Numbered from the stretch's first letter, positions 31,001-42,756 are shown. The stretch is DNA of 64,000 nt from Nereocystis luetkeana (GCA_031213475.1 JARUPZ010000013.1:5684739-5748738), one strand, 5' to 3'. A program made the numbers and translations. Notes: generated by a model not told the origin, from the letters alone.

Positions 31001-34000
31001 CTCTTCCAATAGTACTGTATACATGTCTAAGAGGGGGTGCCACGATCACGAGACGGCCAGCACAACGGAGCGTAACTACTTGCAGCGTTTCCCAAACTTG
31101 TTCCACCCCCCCCCATTCGCTAGAAGAAAATGTTCGATTTCCTTTCCATCTCTCTCGAACGTGGAAATAGTTCATGTGTTTAGTGCTTATCTAGTGTCAG
31201 ATACCTGGTAGTAGTGTATTCGCAGCGACCACAACACCGCCAACGATACCACATGCGCGTGACTCCTTACATTAAACCGTCATTTCTGGCAGTTGACATG
31301 CGGCCCACCCAGGTGTTGCCCGGAGTGACCACAACCGCTGCACAGCTGGTTGCCAACAGAAACCCGACAGTGGTATTTCTGCAAGTGACACCCATACATG
31401 AGAGATCGAACTCAATTACTTTACCGTACCCCCCGCCCTCGAGCTTGAAAGAGCGACGATGTCGTTAGACGCCTATTCGTGCTTCTACCATCTCTCCCCG
31501 ACACACAATAACACTCTTGCGAACACCTATTGTACATGGCAACCAGTATATACCTTTCTAGACATAGCTGCCGCATTTGCAACCATGATGGCGTTGGGAG
31601 AGTATCGGACGTCATGCTCAGAGGCCAGCAGGGCACCTTCCTCCATTCGAATGACACCCCCTCGGTCCTCCTGCGAGCAACGGTATATAGTACGTCGCGG
31701 CATTCGCAGTGGTACGGCAGCAAGCAGTGTGTGGATGGCGTGCGACACACAAAACAGTTGTCCTGGCCTCTAGGTCTTCTTAACCCCACCAACAGCAAGC
31801 AGTGCCGCGAGCTCCCGCTTGTTGTGCGTACAGTACGTGTGTTAGCATGTATGTTCGTGCAGCTTTGCGTGCGACAATGATTGATGCCAAATGAGTGAGA
31901 GCTGCTGCTGTGCCCGCTTTGCATGCACGTTAAGGTTGCATCGGCATGGACGTTAATGTTGCCTCCAGTAATCAATCCTGCCCCTACCGTTGGCACGGTA
32001 TCAAGCATGCATGAATATCCCGAGTCACAGGGAAACTGCTATTAAGGGCTAACTCTAGCCCTAACTTCAACCCTGACGCAACAAAGGCATCAAACAAGAA
32101 ACAGACGCAAATTTCTCCACTGCTGCAGGGCATCCTTCCACGCTCTATCAAAACTAGAATGTAGGATATTGCAGTTCGGTCCCTTATTGACTGACAACGG
32201 AGACCAAAACGAGTGTATGAGACCAACCTATCTATATGTACAGTAACTGCACCTACGTTTGTTTCTTGGGACAAACCACTCGGGACTATCGTGCTATTAT
32301 ATTCTTCCAGTACTGCAATAGTATGCGTATATACCTACCAGGTAGTATTACGGGGGACCATAGTAACTAGGACCAAATTATAAATACTGTCAGTAAAATG
32401 AGGGCAACATTTAGATTTTTGGGTGCGCCGTAGGTCCTATTTACTATGCCCCCCCGTAATAGTTGTTGGATAGGGTGAATCTCCCATTCCAATAATATTC
32501 TACTTGCAACTTAATTCCAAGTGATTCATAGTGGTTTGCCCCCTAACAAAAATAGGGGGGTTCTTCAGGAAAAGGAGTATTGAGGTCAAAATCGGCAGGG
32601 ATGACTGTTACGCGGAACACGTACCAGGTACATATTTCTATGAACATATGCAAGAACGTTTGCTTGTGTTCGGCGCGAATCCGCTCACCTTTCGCAAAAT
32701 TGCTGCCATTCGCTTAAAAAAACAAATAATAGTGCATGGTGGGAATGCCTTCATATACACTGGAAACTCTTATTTTTGCCCGGGACGGTGACTTAAGCAT
32801 TTCATCCCCTCTGTAATAACGACTTTCGAAATATACCACGTGTGCCGTCCGCACTCTTGGCTTATTACAGTATACCATTTCGTGCGAACGAGCACCGTTT
32901 GCGCGTGTTTCAGCCTTAGCAACGCATCCTCCCTAAATTGGGTCTAGACGTGCCCCATAATGCCGGTCTTCTCGCCATGATGACATCCGTTTAGCTCCGT
33001 GGTATCATACGCCCATAGAAAAGACGGGAGAGTTCGGTTTACAAGCATTGAAAATAATATCTACTAATAGTACTTCTGCTAAGCCTGTACTGGCATGATA
33101 CATAGGATGTAAGGAACTTACGCTGCTGCCGCCCTCTCCGAATGCAGTGCTCCACCCGGGGGCTTTGAGGACCACCTCGCCAAATATGGTGAAGAGAGGA
33201 AGCTCAGATGACTGCATGCAACGGAAGCGTGTGGGGATCGGGGGACGGCGTCGTGATAGGCACTGCCTGGGGTTTTTGCACGTGGGTGGGTGAGTTCGCG
33301 CAATTCTTATACTACCCAGATATCTCCACCGCACCTGACCTTCCCAGGATCAGATCGGATCGACATACTACACACGCTTGAGCGGGGTCGATCACGATAT
33401 GGTATGGCGTGGGAAAATATGGTATGTCGTGGTATGGTATGTTGTGGCATGGTAAGATCGGGTATGATCTGATATGCTCTGATATGTTATGTGATGTGAC
33501 GTGATATAATCTGATACCAGGTATATACTATGATATAATATGATATGACATGATATTGTATGGTATGGTATGGTGTGGTATGTAATTGTATGGTATGGCA
33601 TGATATGGTATGATATGGTATGGTATGGTATGTTGAAACATGTTCTCATGGGACAGGATTGGACGTTACGGAATGGTATGTTATGATGAGGCGTTCCGCG
33701 ATAGAGGTTCACCCTAATTTTTCTGAGGCTCCTCACTTGAGGAGCTCCATACTCACCCGAAAGCTGACTTCAGCAAAAATCAAATAGCATCTCGGCGAAT
33801 AATCCCATGGCCCGAGTCTACAAAACGTTTTTTCTCGAAATCAAGATTGACATTCCGACATTTTGGGGTCAAGAAACCCCGTCTTTCAGAAACAAAATAG
33901 CGGAAATGTCGGGTCTGATATACGATATTACATGAGACGGCAAGTCTCAGAGAAGATGATATACCAGTTTTTTTTTTTTTCTGTGTTTTTGCTCATCCCA

Positions 34001-37000
34001 TTTATTGTCTTCGTCCATCTTCTTTCTCTCTCTCCTTCCAACTCGTAACTCAGATCCGGGGTCACATAGCAGGCTCTTCTACCCCCTTCCCGCTACGGTA
34101 CGTGCCTTCGTTTTTATCGCGAGAAGATTTCACCCTTTTCTTCCCTCGTCGACTCGCATCGAATTGTGCCTACCCACGCTGCAAGGCGCTCTCAACAATT
34201 GAATCCTTTTTTATTTTTATTTTTTCAAATAAAGTCAAAAGTCCGACCCACCTGGGGCTCGTACCCCGGACTCAAACACAAGTAGAATTCGAGGTTAACC
34301 ACTTGAACCACCGGGGCGACCGGTATATGAAAAAAACATATGATATGAGAAGACAGGCTTATCATATACCAGGTACCAGGTATCAGGTATACCGCCTTTA
34401 TCGATATCATGTTTTTTTTGCGTGTTTGTGATATTGGTATACTTGCCAGGTATATCATACCAGGGTAGTAGGGATCCGGTATTAAACAAAAAGAACTGGC
34501 AAATTGCATTTTTTTAGCGCGTTCCAAGCCCCGAACCCCAATTTATTTTTGGGCAGGAAACCCCCTCCCCCGCCTTTCTTTGCCCAACGAAAGGTAGCGA
34601 GGCGCGCGCCGAGAATTTCCCCTTTGGGACACGTCAAGGTTCTGCTGCACACAAAAAGAACGAGGTCTCAGAAACCATTCCATGCCTCTACAACTCCGAT
34701 GAAACGGGGGCCAAACTAGTGAACCCTCGGGTTGATGGACCTAGCGGTGCCCGGGGATATTACGACTCCCTCCTCGGATATTGAATCCCCCACATACATA
34801 CCTGGTATTTACACCCTTAACGATTTGGGGGATCAAAATGGCGATCGCCCGAGAGGATACAGCCTCGAACGGTGTGGATCCCCCATCTCCGGGTACCTGG
34901 CTGTGGGCTGGGGATTGTGAAGCAATCCGCAATACGGCCCCATCCCGAGATCATAAAACCTTCCATACATCTACAACTCTCCAGCAAATCGGGGACAAAA
35001 ATTGACTTTTTGTGCTTGGCACCTAAAAAAGCGGACCCTCCGAGTCGAGCCCTAAGTCGAAATCTAAGCCAGTGATCAGTGTTGGGATGATGTGCTTAGA
35101 ACGCTCTTGGCTGATTGGGTCGGCTTGGATGCTGAGCTTGAAAACACTGTACTGTGGGTTGATTCGGCCCGCACGGGATGCTGTGGCTTGGAAAACTCGA
35201 GGCTGATCGAGCCGAGTACGATTTACCCCTTAGCCAACCGAGTGCGAAAAATAGCTATTTTAGGAAGATTCACTGACGCAGGGGTCTACTACCGCGAAAA
35301 CGTTTGTCGCCCAGAATCCGAACTCTGGATACACCATTCATTGTGGTGGCTGGGGGATATAATACCAGCGGAGCCCACGCAAGGGGGGCAAGCAGATTAC
35401 CATTACAGCAAAACCAACTTTTTAGTATACGTAGCAATGAAAATACAGTAGCTGTATATTCAGGGTGGATCGCCATCCAGGACCTCGCTAGGCGCAGCCC
35501 ATTAAGGAAATTTGTATGATACCAGCCCCACAAGATGTGTTTGTGCACTCGTACAGCGGTAGTATTTTATGACAAAATTCGACACGAATCACTATTGATA
35601 GGTGGTACTCCCGAGCTTAAAATCACGTGCACACCCCAGTCCGTTTGTTCCGACCGTTTTGTTTCGTGCACACCGAACATTCTTATCCTCCTCACGCTGC
35701 CCCATCACGCGAACACGGCAACAGGTTCGGGTTTGTCTCCCCACAAGGACACACAAACGCGTGGCATAGACACCAACCGGAAGAGCTCCAAGGAGGCTCT
35801 GCATGCTGCACGTAGACCTACGCCCTGGACAATTCCTATAATAATAGTAGAAGTCAATAGACTATTGATTCTGCACTTGAGTTCGGAGGCTCTCTACTAT
35901 TATATTTCTATTGATAGAAATGGTCCGTACAAACGGGTTCATTCGGCGCGTTCTTCGGATCGTTGGAAATCGAGACATACAACAGGCAGTCTGTTGCCAC
36001 ATGGTAACCTATTTACAGTCGATAGGACTTTTGTATTGCCATTGCACACGTGTGACATAACACGATCGATCGATCTATCTACCTTCTGCATAACCTTAAC
36101 CGCCGTCATGATCGATGGTATGTTGTGCAGGATCTGTATGAATACATTACATGCAGTATTAATAATTGTAGCATAGATCTCACCCAGGAAATTTAATATG
36201 TCCAAGATCATGCAGATTGTTTATAAGATTGAAAAACAGCTGTGAGATCGAACATTTCGTCGAAACTCCTCTTTGCAAGCTTGTGTGTGATACTGCGGTC
36301 GCGCGTAGTACGAGTTTAATGTGGCCTCGTGCAGGTATGGACACAGTCCGTATATATATATATATATATATTATGAGGAAGACAAAATCTGAAGCTGCAG
36401 AGTTCAAGGAGTGGGTGTGTCTATATTTCATAAATTTATGAATACGTCAGCTCAGCTGTGAGTTCGACTGATTATTAACTATTTGTAGTTAGTTGCTACT
36501 CAACTTTGCAAGCTGCGTAATACGCCTGGCCTTTACCCCATGTTTTACTGAGTTTTATATTAACAAAAGAAGTCGTTCATGGGTACTCTATACCAGGTAT
36601 GTAACAGAAAAAAACGTCCGGAGGTTTTACAGCTTCCACTCAACAACATGAGCTACTCACTACCGTAAAAAATACAGATCAGGACTTCATCTGCCCTAAA
36701 ATGTCTAGATCATGAAGTAGGAATCGATGACCATCCTCTGTCCGAGGTATATAGACTACTCTCCCCTATCGTTCGTCGTCCAGGGTGTGGTAAACCCAAA
36801 CATTATCGGTCTCGCTCCTTAGACGCGTCAAGGCCTAATATGACCTTCGTTTAGTGTTTCTAGTATGGAGGGGGTCAGTCAAGCGGTCAAACCGAGTTAA
36901 AATCATTTTAGTGTGGGGGCGGTCAGTCAAGCGGTCAATCCGAATTATTTTGATTTTAGAATGGAAGCGAGCAGTCAAGCGGTCAAACCGTGATATTCTG

Positions 37001-39979
37001 GTTTTAGTCTACAGTCAAGCGGTCAGCGGTCAAACCTCGGTCTCTTACAGCAGTGCAGTTGCATGCATGTACCAGGCACAATCGTGCTGACGTCTACTTC
37101 AATGCATCGGTACACTACACGGTGCAGCAGTGGTTCGTCTATATCATAGTGCCGGTATGCGCTAGCCAACAATACCAGCACTATATATAGCGGCAACCGG
37201 CACTATTCCTCATACTACCACACACACTGACTGGCGAATCCATGCCACACGATTCCACAGACTCTCTACTTTAGGGGGCGACCGGAACTACTCGACCAGC
37301 ACAATAAAGGGACTACCACTGCGCACTGCGCTGTAAGGTACCCTACAAATTATACCTCGTGGCGATCCAAGACGATGGCGTTCTTTGCCGCAAGGACAAG
37401 CTTGGCGTTGTGGTGCACAACAAAGTGCACGTTGGACGTAGCCAGGACGTCGTTCGAGCGAACAAGGACAGCGCTGTTGTCCATGATGTGGACCACCTTA
37501 TATAGCAGCAAGTAACGCGTGCAGATGAGAGACGGGTGTATCATACAGCAGCCGCACGGGCGCGAAGGGGTGGATGCAGGATGAAGGATGCAGGGTGCAG
37601 GATGCAGATCGTTGAGTCCAATGGTGCGCGCATACTTCGTTTAGATGTATATATACTTTCTCGCGGCTTTTGAAAAGCTAATCCAACGGACGTTTGCGTT
37701 TGCTGTAACAAAAAAAGGCTTAGCTTGCGAGTACAGCTGTCGAACAGTCAGGGTCCATGACCAAGTCTTCAAGAAGAGCCACCTGAACTTTGCAGCAAGG
37801 CTATACACCTTAGCGTGATACACGCCTGGGCAACCCTGAGCAAAACCTTGAGCATAGACTGACAGGCTATTCTACACCACCAGGTACCCGGTAGGGTATA
37901 CAACAGTACTGTGGCGCTCGCCGCGCCGAGCATGATTTTTCACATCATTTTTTTTTTCGTAGCGCTCCCCCAACAGTGAATCCGCCAGACACTCTGTATT
38001 TACTTAGTTTTCCTTTCGCCTGCGAGTATGCTGTACTAAGTAACTGCTGTACTGGTGCTCTACGACACTGCTGTGGTGTAGGATGCTTGATTGAAATCAT
38101 TAATGCTGTACTCGTAGATCCATCTGATACTGACTTGTAGATATACCCCACACCATCTCCCCCTCGGTAGACTCGTATACTACCTGTAATAATACACCTG
38201 GTATGGCTGTGCCAACGCAACACTTCTGCACGTGCGCCCACGTACGTGCTAAAACAAATACTACTAGCTTACAGCAGCCTAACACCACATGAACACGTAC
38301 TTGGTAGGCATGAGATCGACTTGGTGGGTATGGGATTGTATAGGTTACGGTTTTGCGTGATATGTTTTCGAAACTGGAAACAAAAATGGTTGATAATTGG
38401 AATTCGAAGGTATGAAAATGAAAATATACTTGGAAAGTATGTTATTGACTTGAAAGGTATAAAGTTGTACCGGACACGGCGGTTTTACCTTGTATGATTT
38501 CGTACCTGGAAACCCAACTGGTTGACAAAATAGCACAGCGGTTGCGAAAAATAAAAATGGTTGACAATAATGAAATTGGTGATGAGAATAAAAAAGTTGA
38601 GAAAAAACCAAACGGTTGATGAAGAATAAAAATGGTCTGCATACGTAAAATATGGAAGCTGACAACGGCGAAACACGGCCCGGGAGGAAGGCACGGGTAT
38701 CCGTTTAGCAATCGTCCTCGACCAGGGGCGCTCTTCTAACCCAAAATCGACAGGGCGCGCTTCTAACCGGGCGCTCTTTAAAACAAAAATTGCTGTGGTG
38801 CGCCTCTAACCGGTACGCGCCTCTAACGCACTACACCCACTATTATTACCTGTACCGTACGTGCGCCCACGTGCAGAAAAAACTACCAGGTAGCTTGCAG
38901 TACAAGAAGTGCAGTAGCCTAAAATGACACCCGTCACGAGTATTATTTATTGCTGTGTGTCGAATATGTTCTGGTCTATCGGGTCTACTGCTATACAGTA
39001 TAGTTTGATCCGCCAAGGCCTCTTTGGACTTGCTGCTGTAGTGTACTACTACTGCACCAGCATGTACCTGAATATAATGAACGTGCTGATACAAACTTTG
39101 AATTTCGAAGGTTCCTTATATGTCGGTCCAGGGTGGTAAAAATACAGGAGGTTTAGCCTGCTGCGTGGACTCGCCCTACAGTAGTATACATACAGGACGG
39201 CTTGCCAACAAGTTTGGTGACGGATATCTGTCTATGTCTGATATGTCGATGCCGGCCTTTCGGCCGCCAGGGTTTTTGTGGAAGAACGCCACCCAAACAT
39301 GCTGCGGAGCCGTGCGACTGCCCCCGCCGTCCTCAAGGCTAGGACTGGGCTTGGGGCTAGGGTCGGGGTCGCATTGGTCTGTGCCGGCGTGCAATGTTGG
39401 AATTGACCACAACCACCCCGTCACGAAGTTCGTTGTCTACGGTACCCGTCCTGCTTTGTTTCAGGACGAGCCTAGCTGAGCACGGATGTGGGGCTCCTGG
39501 ACGGCTTTCAGCCAAGCAAGGCGCAAGAGTGCCGTCACAAGTCACAGCGGTTGTTTGTTTCACCCGGGCTGCATGCATGACTCTACAACGAGGGTCATTC
39601 TGGGCAGTAATATAGCACCTACTTTGCTAATTATATACATATCAAACGTGCACTATATTTCTGGTCAAAATGACTTAATATAACCAGGTAGACTATAAGC
39701 AGTACATGTACCAGGTACCTGGTACAATATAACCCCACCGAACCCATCTCCTACCTTTGGAGTCTCGCACTTGATCGGGCGGATGAGGGTGATGGTTCCA
39801 TACCAGTCCACTTCATCGGAGGCAAAGCTGCACGACATCATCCTGCCCGGGTACAGGTCCCACAACTTGTCGCCTAGCCCTTGGGCGCTCGCGCCCTGCA
39901 TCATGAGGGCTGCTGCTGCTGCTGCTGCCCCTGCTGCCCGCAGGAGGAAAGTGCCTCGCTTGAGGAATGCCGTCGCCAT
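27909..39979 (-). CDS. Predicted secreted protein of unknown function, 5-exon model
   Basis: Exons (5' to 3'): 39979-39755, 37496-37356, 33211-33122, 30817-29906, 28097-27909; 518 residues. All four introns are GT..AG and all junctions are phase 0, which supports joining them, but exons may be missing. Residues 1-34 look like a signal peptide (hydrophobic Ala-rich stretch, likely cut after GASA). Residues about 35-152 are hydrophobic-alternating sequence. Residues 153-230 are Thr/Pro/Ser-rich and mucin-like. An acidic patch GEDDDQEEG and a basic segment follow. The end is [14 protein letters not shown] and a stop. I recognise no family; [10 protein letters not shown] is superficially like the end of Nudix CoA-pyrophosphatases but no Nudix box is present. 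Two inverted CCAAT boxes lie 313-431 bp upstream of the start. Confidence 0.6.
28165..28233 (+). repeat. (GGAT)n microsatellite
   Basis: About 14 units of ATGG preceded by the degenerate GGGTGGGTGGATAGGTAG. Located in intron 4 of the minus-strand gene. Confidence 0.95.
28987..29247. mobile_element. Family A MITE split by a minus-strand SINE
   Basis: The left part 28987-29080 ends CTATTTACTA; the MITE resumes at 29231 (TATGGTCCCCCGTAATA). The joined ends give a normal family A right terminus. Confidence 0.88.
29081..29230 (-). mobile_element. tRNA-derived SINE, 3' part only, inside a MITE
   Basis: Read on the minus strand: GAAGGCACGTACCGTAGCGG, CCCCGGATCTGAGTTACGAG, GGAAGGAGAGAG, AATGGGATGAG, then A-run and (TA)n. 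Head and A/B boxes are missing. Confidence 0.85.
29538..29673. repeat. Tandem duplication, 68-bp unit, nearly identical
   Basis: CGACACACTGAAGGGCGGGT..TTCAGCCGCTGCACAACACC is present twice with one difference (TCCCC/TCACC), followed by CCTACCCCTACCCCTA. A recent duplication in intron 4 of the minus-strand gene. Confidence 0.95.
29906..30817 (-). CDS. Secreted-protein gene exon 4 (Thr-rich, then charged)
   Basis: 304 codons, residues 153-456. It starts [20 protein letters not shown], a low-complexity Thr/Pro/Ser region of about 80 residues with many potential O-glycosylation sites. Then come acidic and basic stretches including [16 protein letters not shown] and [16 protein letters not shown]. 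Acceptor acgtgcag, donor gtgagt. The opposite strand is open only because of base composition. Confidence 0.7.
32346..32461. mobile_element. Family A MITE
   Basis: TATTACGGGGGACCATAGTAACTAGG to CTATGCCCCCCCGTAATA. A TACCAGGTA motif abuts it at 32336-32344. Confidence 0.9.
33122..33211 (-). CDS. Secreted-protein gene exon 3
   Basis: Residues 123-152, [20 protein letters not shown] to GEGGSS. Acceptor ttgcatgcag, consensus donor gtaagt, exactly 30 codons. Confidence 0.55.
33395..33640. repeat. Degenerate TATGG/TATGA satellite
   Basis: About 250 bp of ATGGTATGG, TGATATGATATG and similar pentamer-based sequence in intron 2 of the minus-strand gene. Confidence 0.9.
33696..33926. mobile_element. 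Family D TIR element, copy 3
   Basis: Starts CCGCGATAGAGGTTCACCCT; the right terminus has decayed to ATATACGATA. Located in intron 2 of the minus-strand secreted-protein gene. Confidence 0.75.
33975..34321 (-). mobile_element. tRNA-derived SINE, full-length copy
   Basis: On the minus strand the element starts near GTCGCCCCGGTGGTTCAAGT. A box TGGTTCAAGTGG (34310-34299) fits TRGYNNARNNG; the B box GGTACGAGCCC (34265-34255) has one mismatch to GGTTCGANNCC, 33 bases apart. A ~240-bp tRNA-unrelated body follows, ending GGGATGAG and an A run. This is the type copy for all SINE entries here. Confidence 0.88.
34520..35080. other. Dispersed or duplicated repeat, unclassified
   Basis: CATTCCATGCCTCTACAACTCC near 34676 and CTTCCATACATCTACAACTC near 34960 are diverged duplicates in a region with GGGGATATTACGACTCCC-like imperfect palindromes. 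No coding signal. Confidence 0.4.
35085..36845. other. Intron DNA of the minus-strand gene, nothing recognised
   Basis: Within intron 2 (37355-33212). An open frame of 213 codons on the plus strand (35535-36176) has no family resemblance or splice context. (TA)n at 36350-36371. Confidence 0.5.
36870..37040. repeat. Tandem repeat, ~62-bp unit (CAGTCAAGCGGTCAA)
   Basis: Four units of CAGTCAAGCGGTCAA.CCG separated by TTTTAG-containing spacers; the last is compressed (AGCGGTCAGCGGTCAAACC). Confidence 0.85.
37147..37320. repeat. ACCGGCAC inverted-repeat element, copy 2, with decayed minisatellite unit
   Basis: ATAGTGCCGGTATGCGCTAG..AACAATACCAGCAC..AACCGGCACTATT parallels 9164-9232. GCGACCGGAACTACTCGACCAGCAC at 37276-37301 is a single worn unit of the 9299-9555 array. 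Confidence 0.75.
37356..37496 (-). CDS. Secreted-protein gene exon 2
   Basis: Residues 76-122, [20 protein letters not shown] to LDRHE, with alternating hydrophobic residues suggesting beta strands. The acceptor tatataag lacks a strong pyrimidine tract; donor gtataa. Confidence 0.55.
37497..39754. other. Intron 1 of the secreted-protein gene
   Basis: Contains GATGCAGGGTGCAGGATGCAG short repeats (37572-37606), GGTTGA..AAATAAAAATGG-type repeats at 38520-38640 (tandem TTGA(C/T)-based), and GCGCGC(C/T)TCTAACC repeats at 38725-38830. No other gene recognised. Confidence 0.5.
39755..39979 (-). CDS. Secreted-protein gene exon 1 (signal peptide)
   Basis: ATG at 39979 in [17 protein letters not shown]. 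An Ala-rich hydrophobic core and [10 protein letters not shown] give a standard signal-peptidase context. It continues [20 protein letters not shown] and ends CETPK before donor gtagga. A TTG six bases upstream is not needed as the start. Confidence 0.7.
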
Positions 39980-40256
39980 GATCAATAATGAGCAGGGAAC
40001 CGGGGAGCTGGTGCTGTTTCTGATGTTTGCTGCTGCTGTGTCGATATAGAATGCCGCAACTTTTGTAGTTGCCTAGCTGCCAGCGCGGGGATGGTTCCTG
40101 TCTGTGTGGGGAACGATGCGTGGTGGAAACTAGGCTGTGGTGAGGCGAAGAAGGGGCAGAGAAAGCAGAAGTTAGTTGAGGAAAGAGCGCGAAAAAAAAC
40201 AACAAAACGCAAGGGCAACTCTGTAAAGATTTGGATCCTATGACACGATACATCAA

Positions 40257-40430
40257 AAAGGTTCAACTGCCATCAGGCCAACGACGCGCCTGATTGGCCG
40301 GTGCAGTGATGGAAGCAGAGCAACGTGTCAGATGTCCATCCAAGGACATGAAACCTCAAAAAAGTTCAACTGCCGTGTTGTCCATCGGGTCAACGGCACT
40401 GCTGATTGGCTAGCGAAGTGATGGAGTGTC
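40257..40430 (-). promoter_or_regulatory. Duplicated CCAAT-box module upstream of the secreted-protein gene
   Basis: GCCAATC on the minus strand occurs at 40298-40292 and 40410-40404, each inside a diverged repeat (AGTTCAACTGCC..GATTGGC..GTGATGGA on the plus strand). Position 313-431 bp before the ATG and orientation fit proximal promoter elements; no TATA box is clear. Confidence 0.45.
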
Positions 40431-40439
40431 TCTTTCGCT

Positions 40440-41890
40440 GCGCGTCACTGCCTTGTCTCATCGTATTCTGATACCGTCATCAGCTAGTCATTCATCGTGG
40501 CGTATAACGGACACAACTACTCGTACTTTACTACTGCTTGTAACTGTGCATACAGCCTTGCATATACTACTATTATTGTACTGCACTACATACAGCTTGC
40601 GGATCTATCTGCTGTACAGTGTGTAGGCACAGTGATTTTTACCGTACGTATTAGGACAAACGGCTGGCGGTGCCGATAATAATAGGTTGCTGAGGATGCC
40701 GTCGATGGTTTGTCGCGTGTGGTTGTGTTGTGGTGCTCTGCAATGATGGTGTCGTCTCGTAGATGCATCCGTGTTGTTGTACACAGAACACGCCAGATAC
40801 CAAACACCCTCGGATTCCATACGGATCATCGCGGCAACGCGGGGAGTCCAGCAGCTAAGTGATGCATAATCTATACCAGGTATCTATCTGCAAAGACATC
40901 GACGGTTGCCAAAAGCAGGACGGAGACGGCAGACAGAGTAGCAAGGTACGAGGGTAGAACCTGTCTGTGTCTATGCTACAGTAGTACTGTACGTCTATAC
41001 CACAAACTGCTGCGGCTGCCTGGAGGGTGCTTTTCGCTTTTTTTATTTCTCGCTGTGCTTCGGTTTGCCTGCCAGTTCCATGGCTCTTAGTCTTACTCTG
41101 TTTATATGTAGTGGTATTGTTTCCATCGCTCGTTCTGTGTTGTCTGCCATATATACCCCCTGCACGGGGGCACGACGTTTTTTTTTTTTTTCGGCTGTTT
41201 TTTGGTACCTTTGTTTCGTATGTCGCGCCTGCCGTATCCAGTACGGCGAGGTGGCATTGCTCGTCTGCTTTGCTTACTGCATAACAATGTACTGTAGTAT
41301 CTCTGTGGCGTATGTTTGTGACCACAGAGCTTGTATTTATTTGGGATTGAATAATCGGCACGGGCACTATTTGTTGTGCTGGATATCGACGGGTAGAAAG
41401 AACGGTTTCTATATGTTCGTTATCTATAATAGGATAGATCACTGAGCTACTCAGTCAGCGCTGACTAGGTAGCTCTCAGTGGTCTATTCTCGAACAGAAG
41501 AAGTACCTTTGGGCTCGATACGGTCCCCGCCGATAACATCCTCCGGGGTTGATCAGGCCCCTAACCAGCGCCTGGCTTTTCCTTCAATGACATGCTGTCC
41601 TCCTCCCTCGTCGTGCGTTCCTGTAGTCGAGTGGTTCACTCCACTCTCGACTCTCTGGTCGAGCGTTTTTGTATGCGTCCATAGAGCCGTGCGGCAGCAG
41701 CGCAACCATCGCTCATGCCGAGCGCACCGAGTGTAGGGATACGAACGGTGCTGGGGTCCCTGCTTATTCCTGCTGGGTTTCCTTTACGTACTCAAAGGTC
41801 CACATAACAATGCCTACTGACTACGAACTCTACACACCTGCGGTTTCCCCTTATCCCCATTGGGTCGGGGGGGCGTCCGTCACCACCGCT
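40440..41890. other. Intergenic DNA, no gene recognised
   Basis: Short unsupported frames only. GGGATTGAATAATCGGCACGG..TGCTGGAT.TCGACGGGTAGAAAG.ACGGTTT at 41342-41410 also occurs at 6830-6895, so it is part of a dispersed repeat. Confidence 0.5.
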
Positions 41891-41969
41891 CACATTCAAG
41901 GAAACCTTGGCCGCATACGCACACTTAGCCCGACCTGCATGCTCGATATGCCCCCCCCCCCCCCCCCCC

Positions 41970-42486
41970 TTGTATAGTCTGAGTTGGGGTCGGTTGGCAA
42001 CGACACTGTATAACATGCCGCTCACTACTTGAGCTAAACAACCAGGGTATCGCGTTTTGTTTTTGTTTTTGGCGGTCGGTCACAGCGGGTGGTCGAGTTA
42101 CATCATTTGTGCGAGGTGTAGAACCTTTACCTCGCGCATGGGGAAATATCGTACCAAGTAGTGTTCATCGTATGGCATCCAGGAGGCAGTTACGTAGTAC
42201 TCTCATTGTTGGCTCTGGAAGTTGCTACAACGGGAAACAAATTAACTCATTGAAGCTGGCATCCACATATATGCGGGTCCGCCTCACAAGCGGTTCTTAG
42301 TAGGATGCAGCTCACCCTTCATGCGACTCGCCGGACGTCTCACGGCGCTTCACGCTTGGTGCAAGAAATGTCTGCCTGGTCGGTGAAAACCCGACGTGCC
42401 CCGTCCCGGCATCGTAGGGACGCGAGGCTTTATGGTCATAGGAATACCGCCATGCATGATATAGAGTGCATCTCTGCTATCGAGTA
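41970..42486 (+). mobile_element. Family C repeat, long copy inserted in poly-C
   Basis: Aligns along its whole length with 11770-12262. It begins right after a C run (41950-41968) and ends at GAGTACCCCCCC, so it seems to have entered a poly-C tract that in the parent locus (about 23985-24000) is continuous. It forms the left arm of an inverted pair around the AspRS pseudo-exon. Confidence 0.75.
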
Positions 42487-42496
42487 CCCCCCCTCC

Positions 42497-42740
42497 CCGC
42501 CCGTCCGTTTCCCTACGTTTCTCGTTGTGTTCACACCGTTTCCTTCCTTCGTGCGCATCGCATTTTGTACGACCAATATGAAGGCATGGATGCCCCCATC
42601 ACGGGGGCGTCGTGGGCCTCGAGCGAATGTTTTTCTTGTACCTGGAATGGACAACACCAGGAAGGCGTCGATGTTCCCCAGAGATCCCAGCCGCTGCACT
42701 CCTTCGGTCCTGGCTCCCCTTTACCCTCGTTGTGCTGGTA
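42497..42740 (+). pseudogene. AspRS last-exon pseudogene fragment
   Basis: Copies 24005-24250: intron end, motif 3 exon and 3' flank. Shared blocks include TTCCTTCGTGCGCATC, GTGGGCCTCGAGCG, TTTTCTTGTACCTGG, AGGAAGGCGTCGATGTTCCC and CAGAGATCC.AGCCGCTGC. A 1-base deletion after TACCTGG shifts the frame, a codon is lost in the Gly-rich stretch and the stop is destroyed. The intron is retained, so it is a DNA-level duplicate, not a retrocopy. It lies between two inverted family C copies. Confidence 0.9.
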
Positions 42741-42756
42741 GGATGTTTTACGTGGG

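Noticed and set aside
35535..36176. 213-codon plus-strand frame
   Set aside because: No family, no splice context, lies inside intron 2 of the minus-strand gene; composition is not like the assigned exons.
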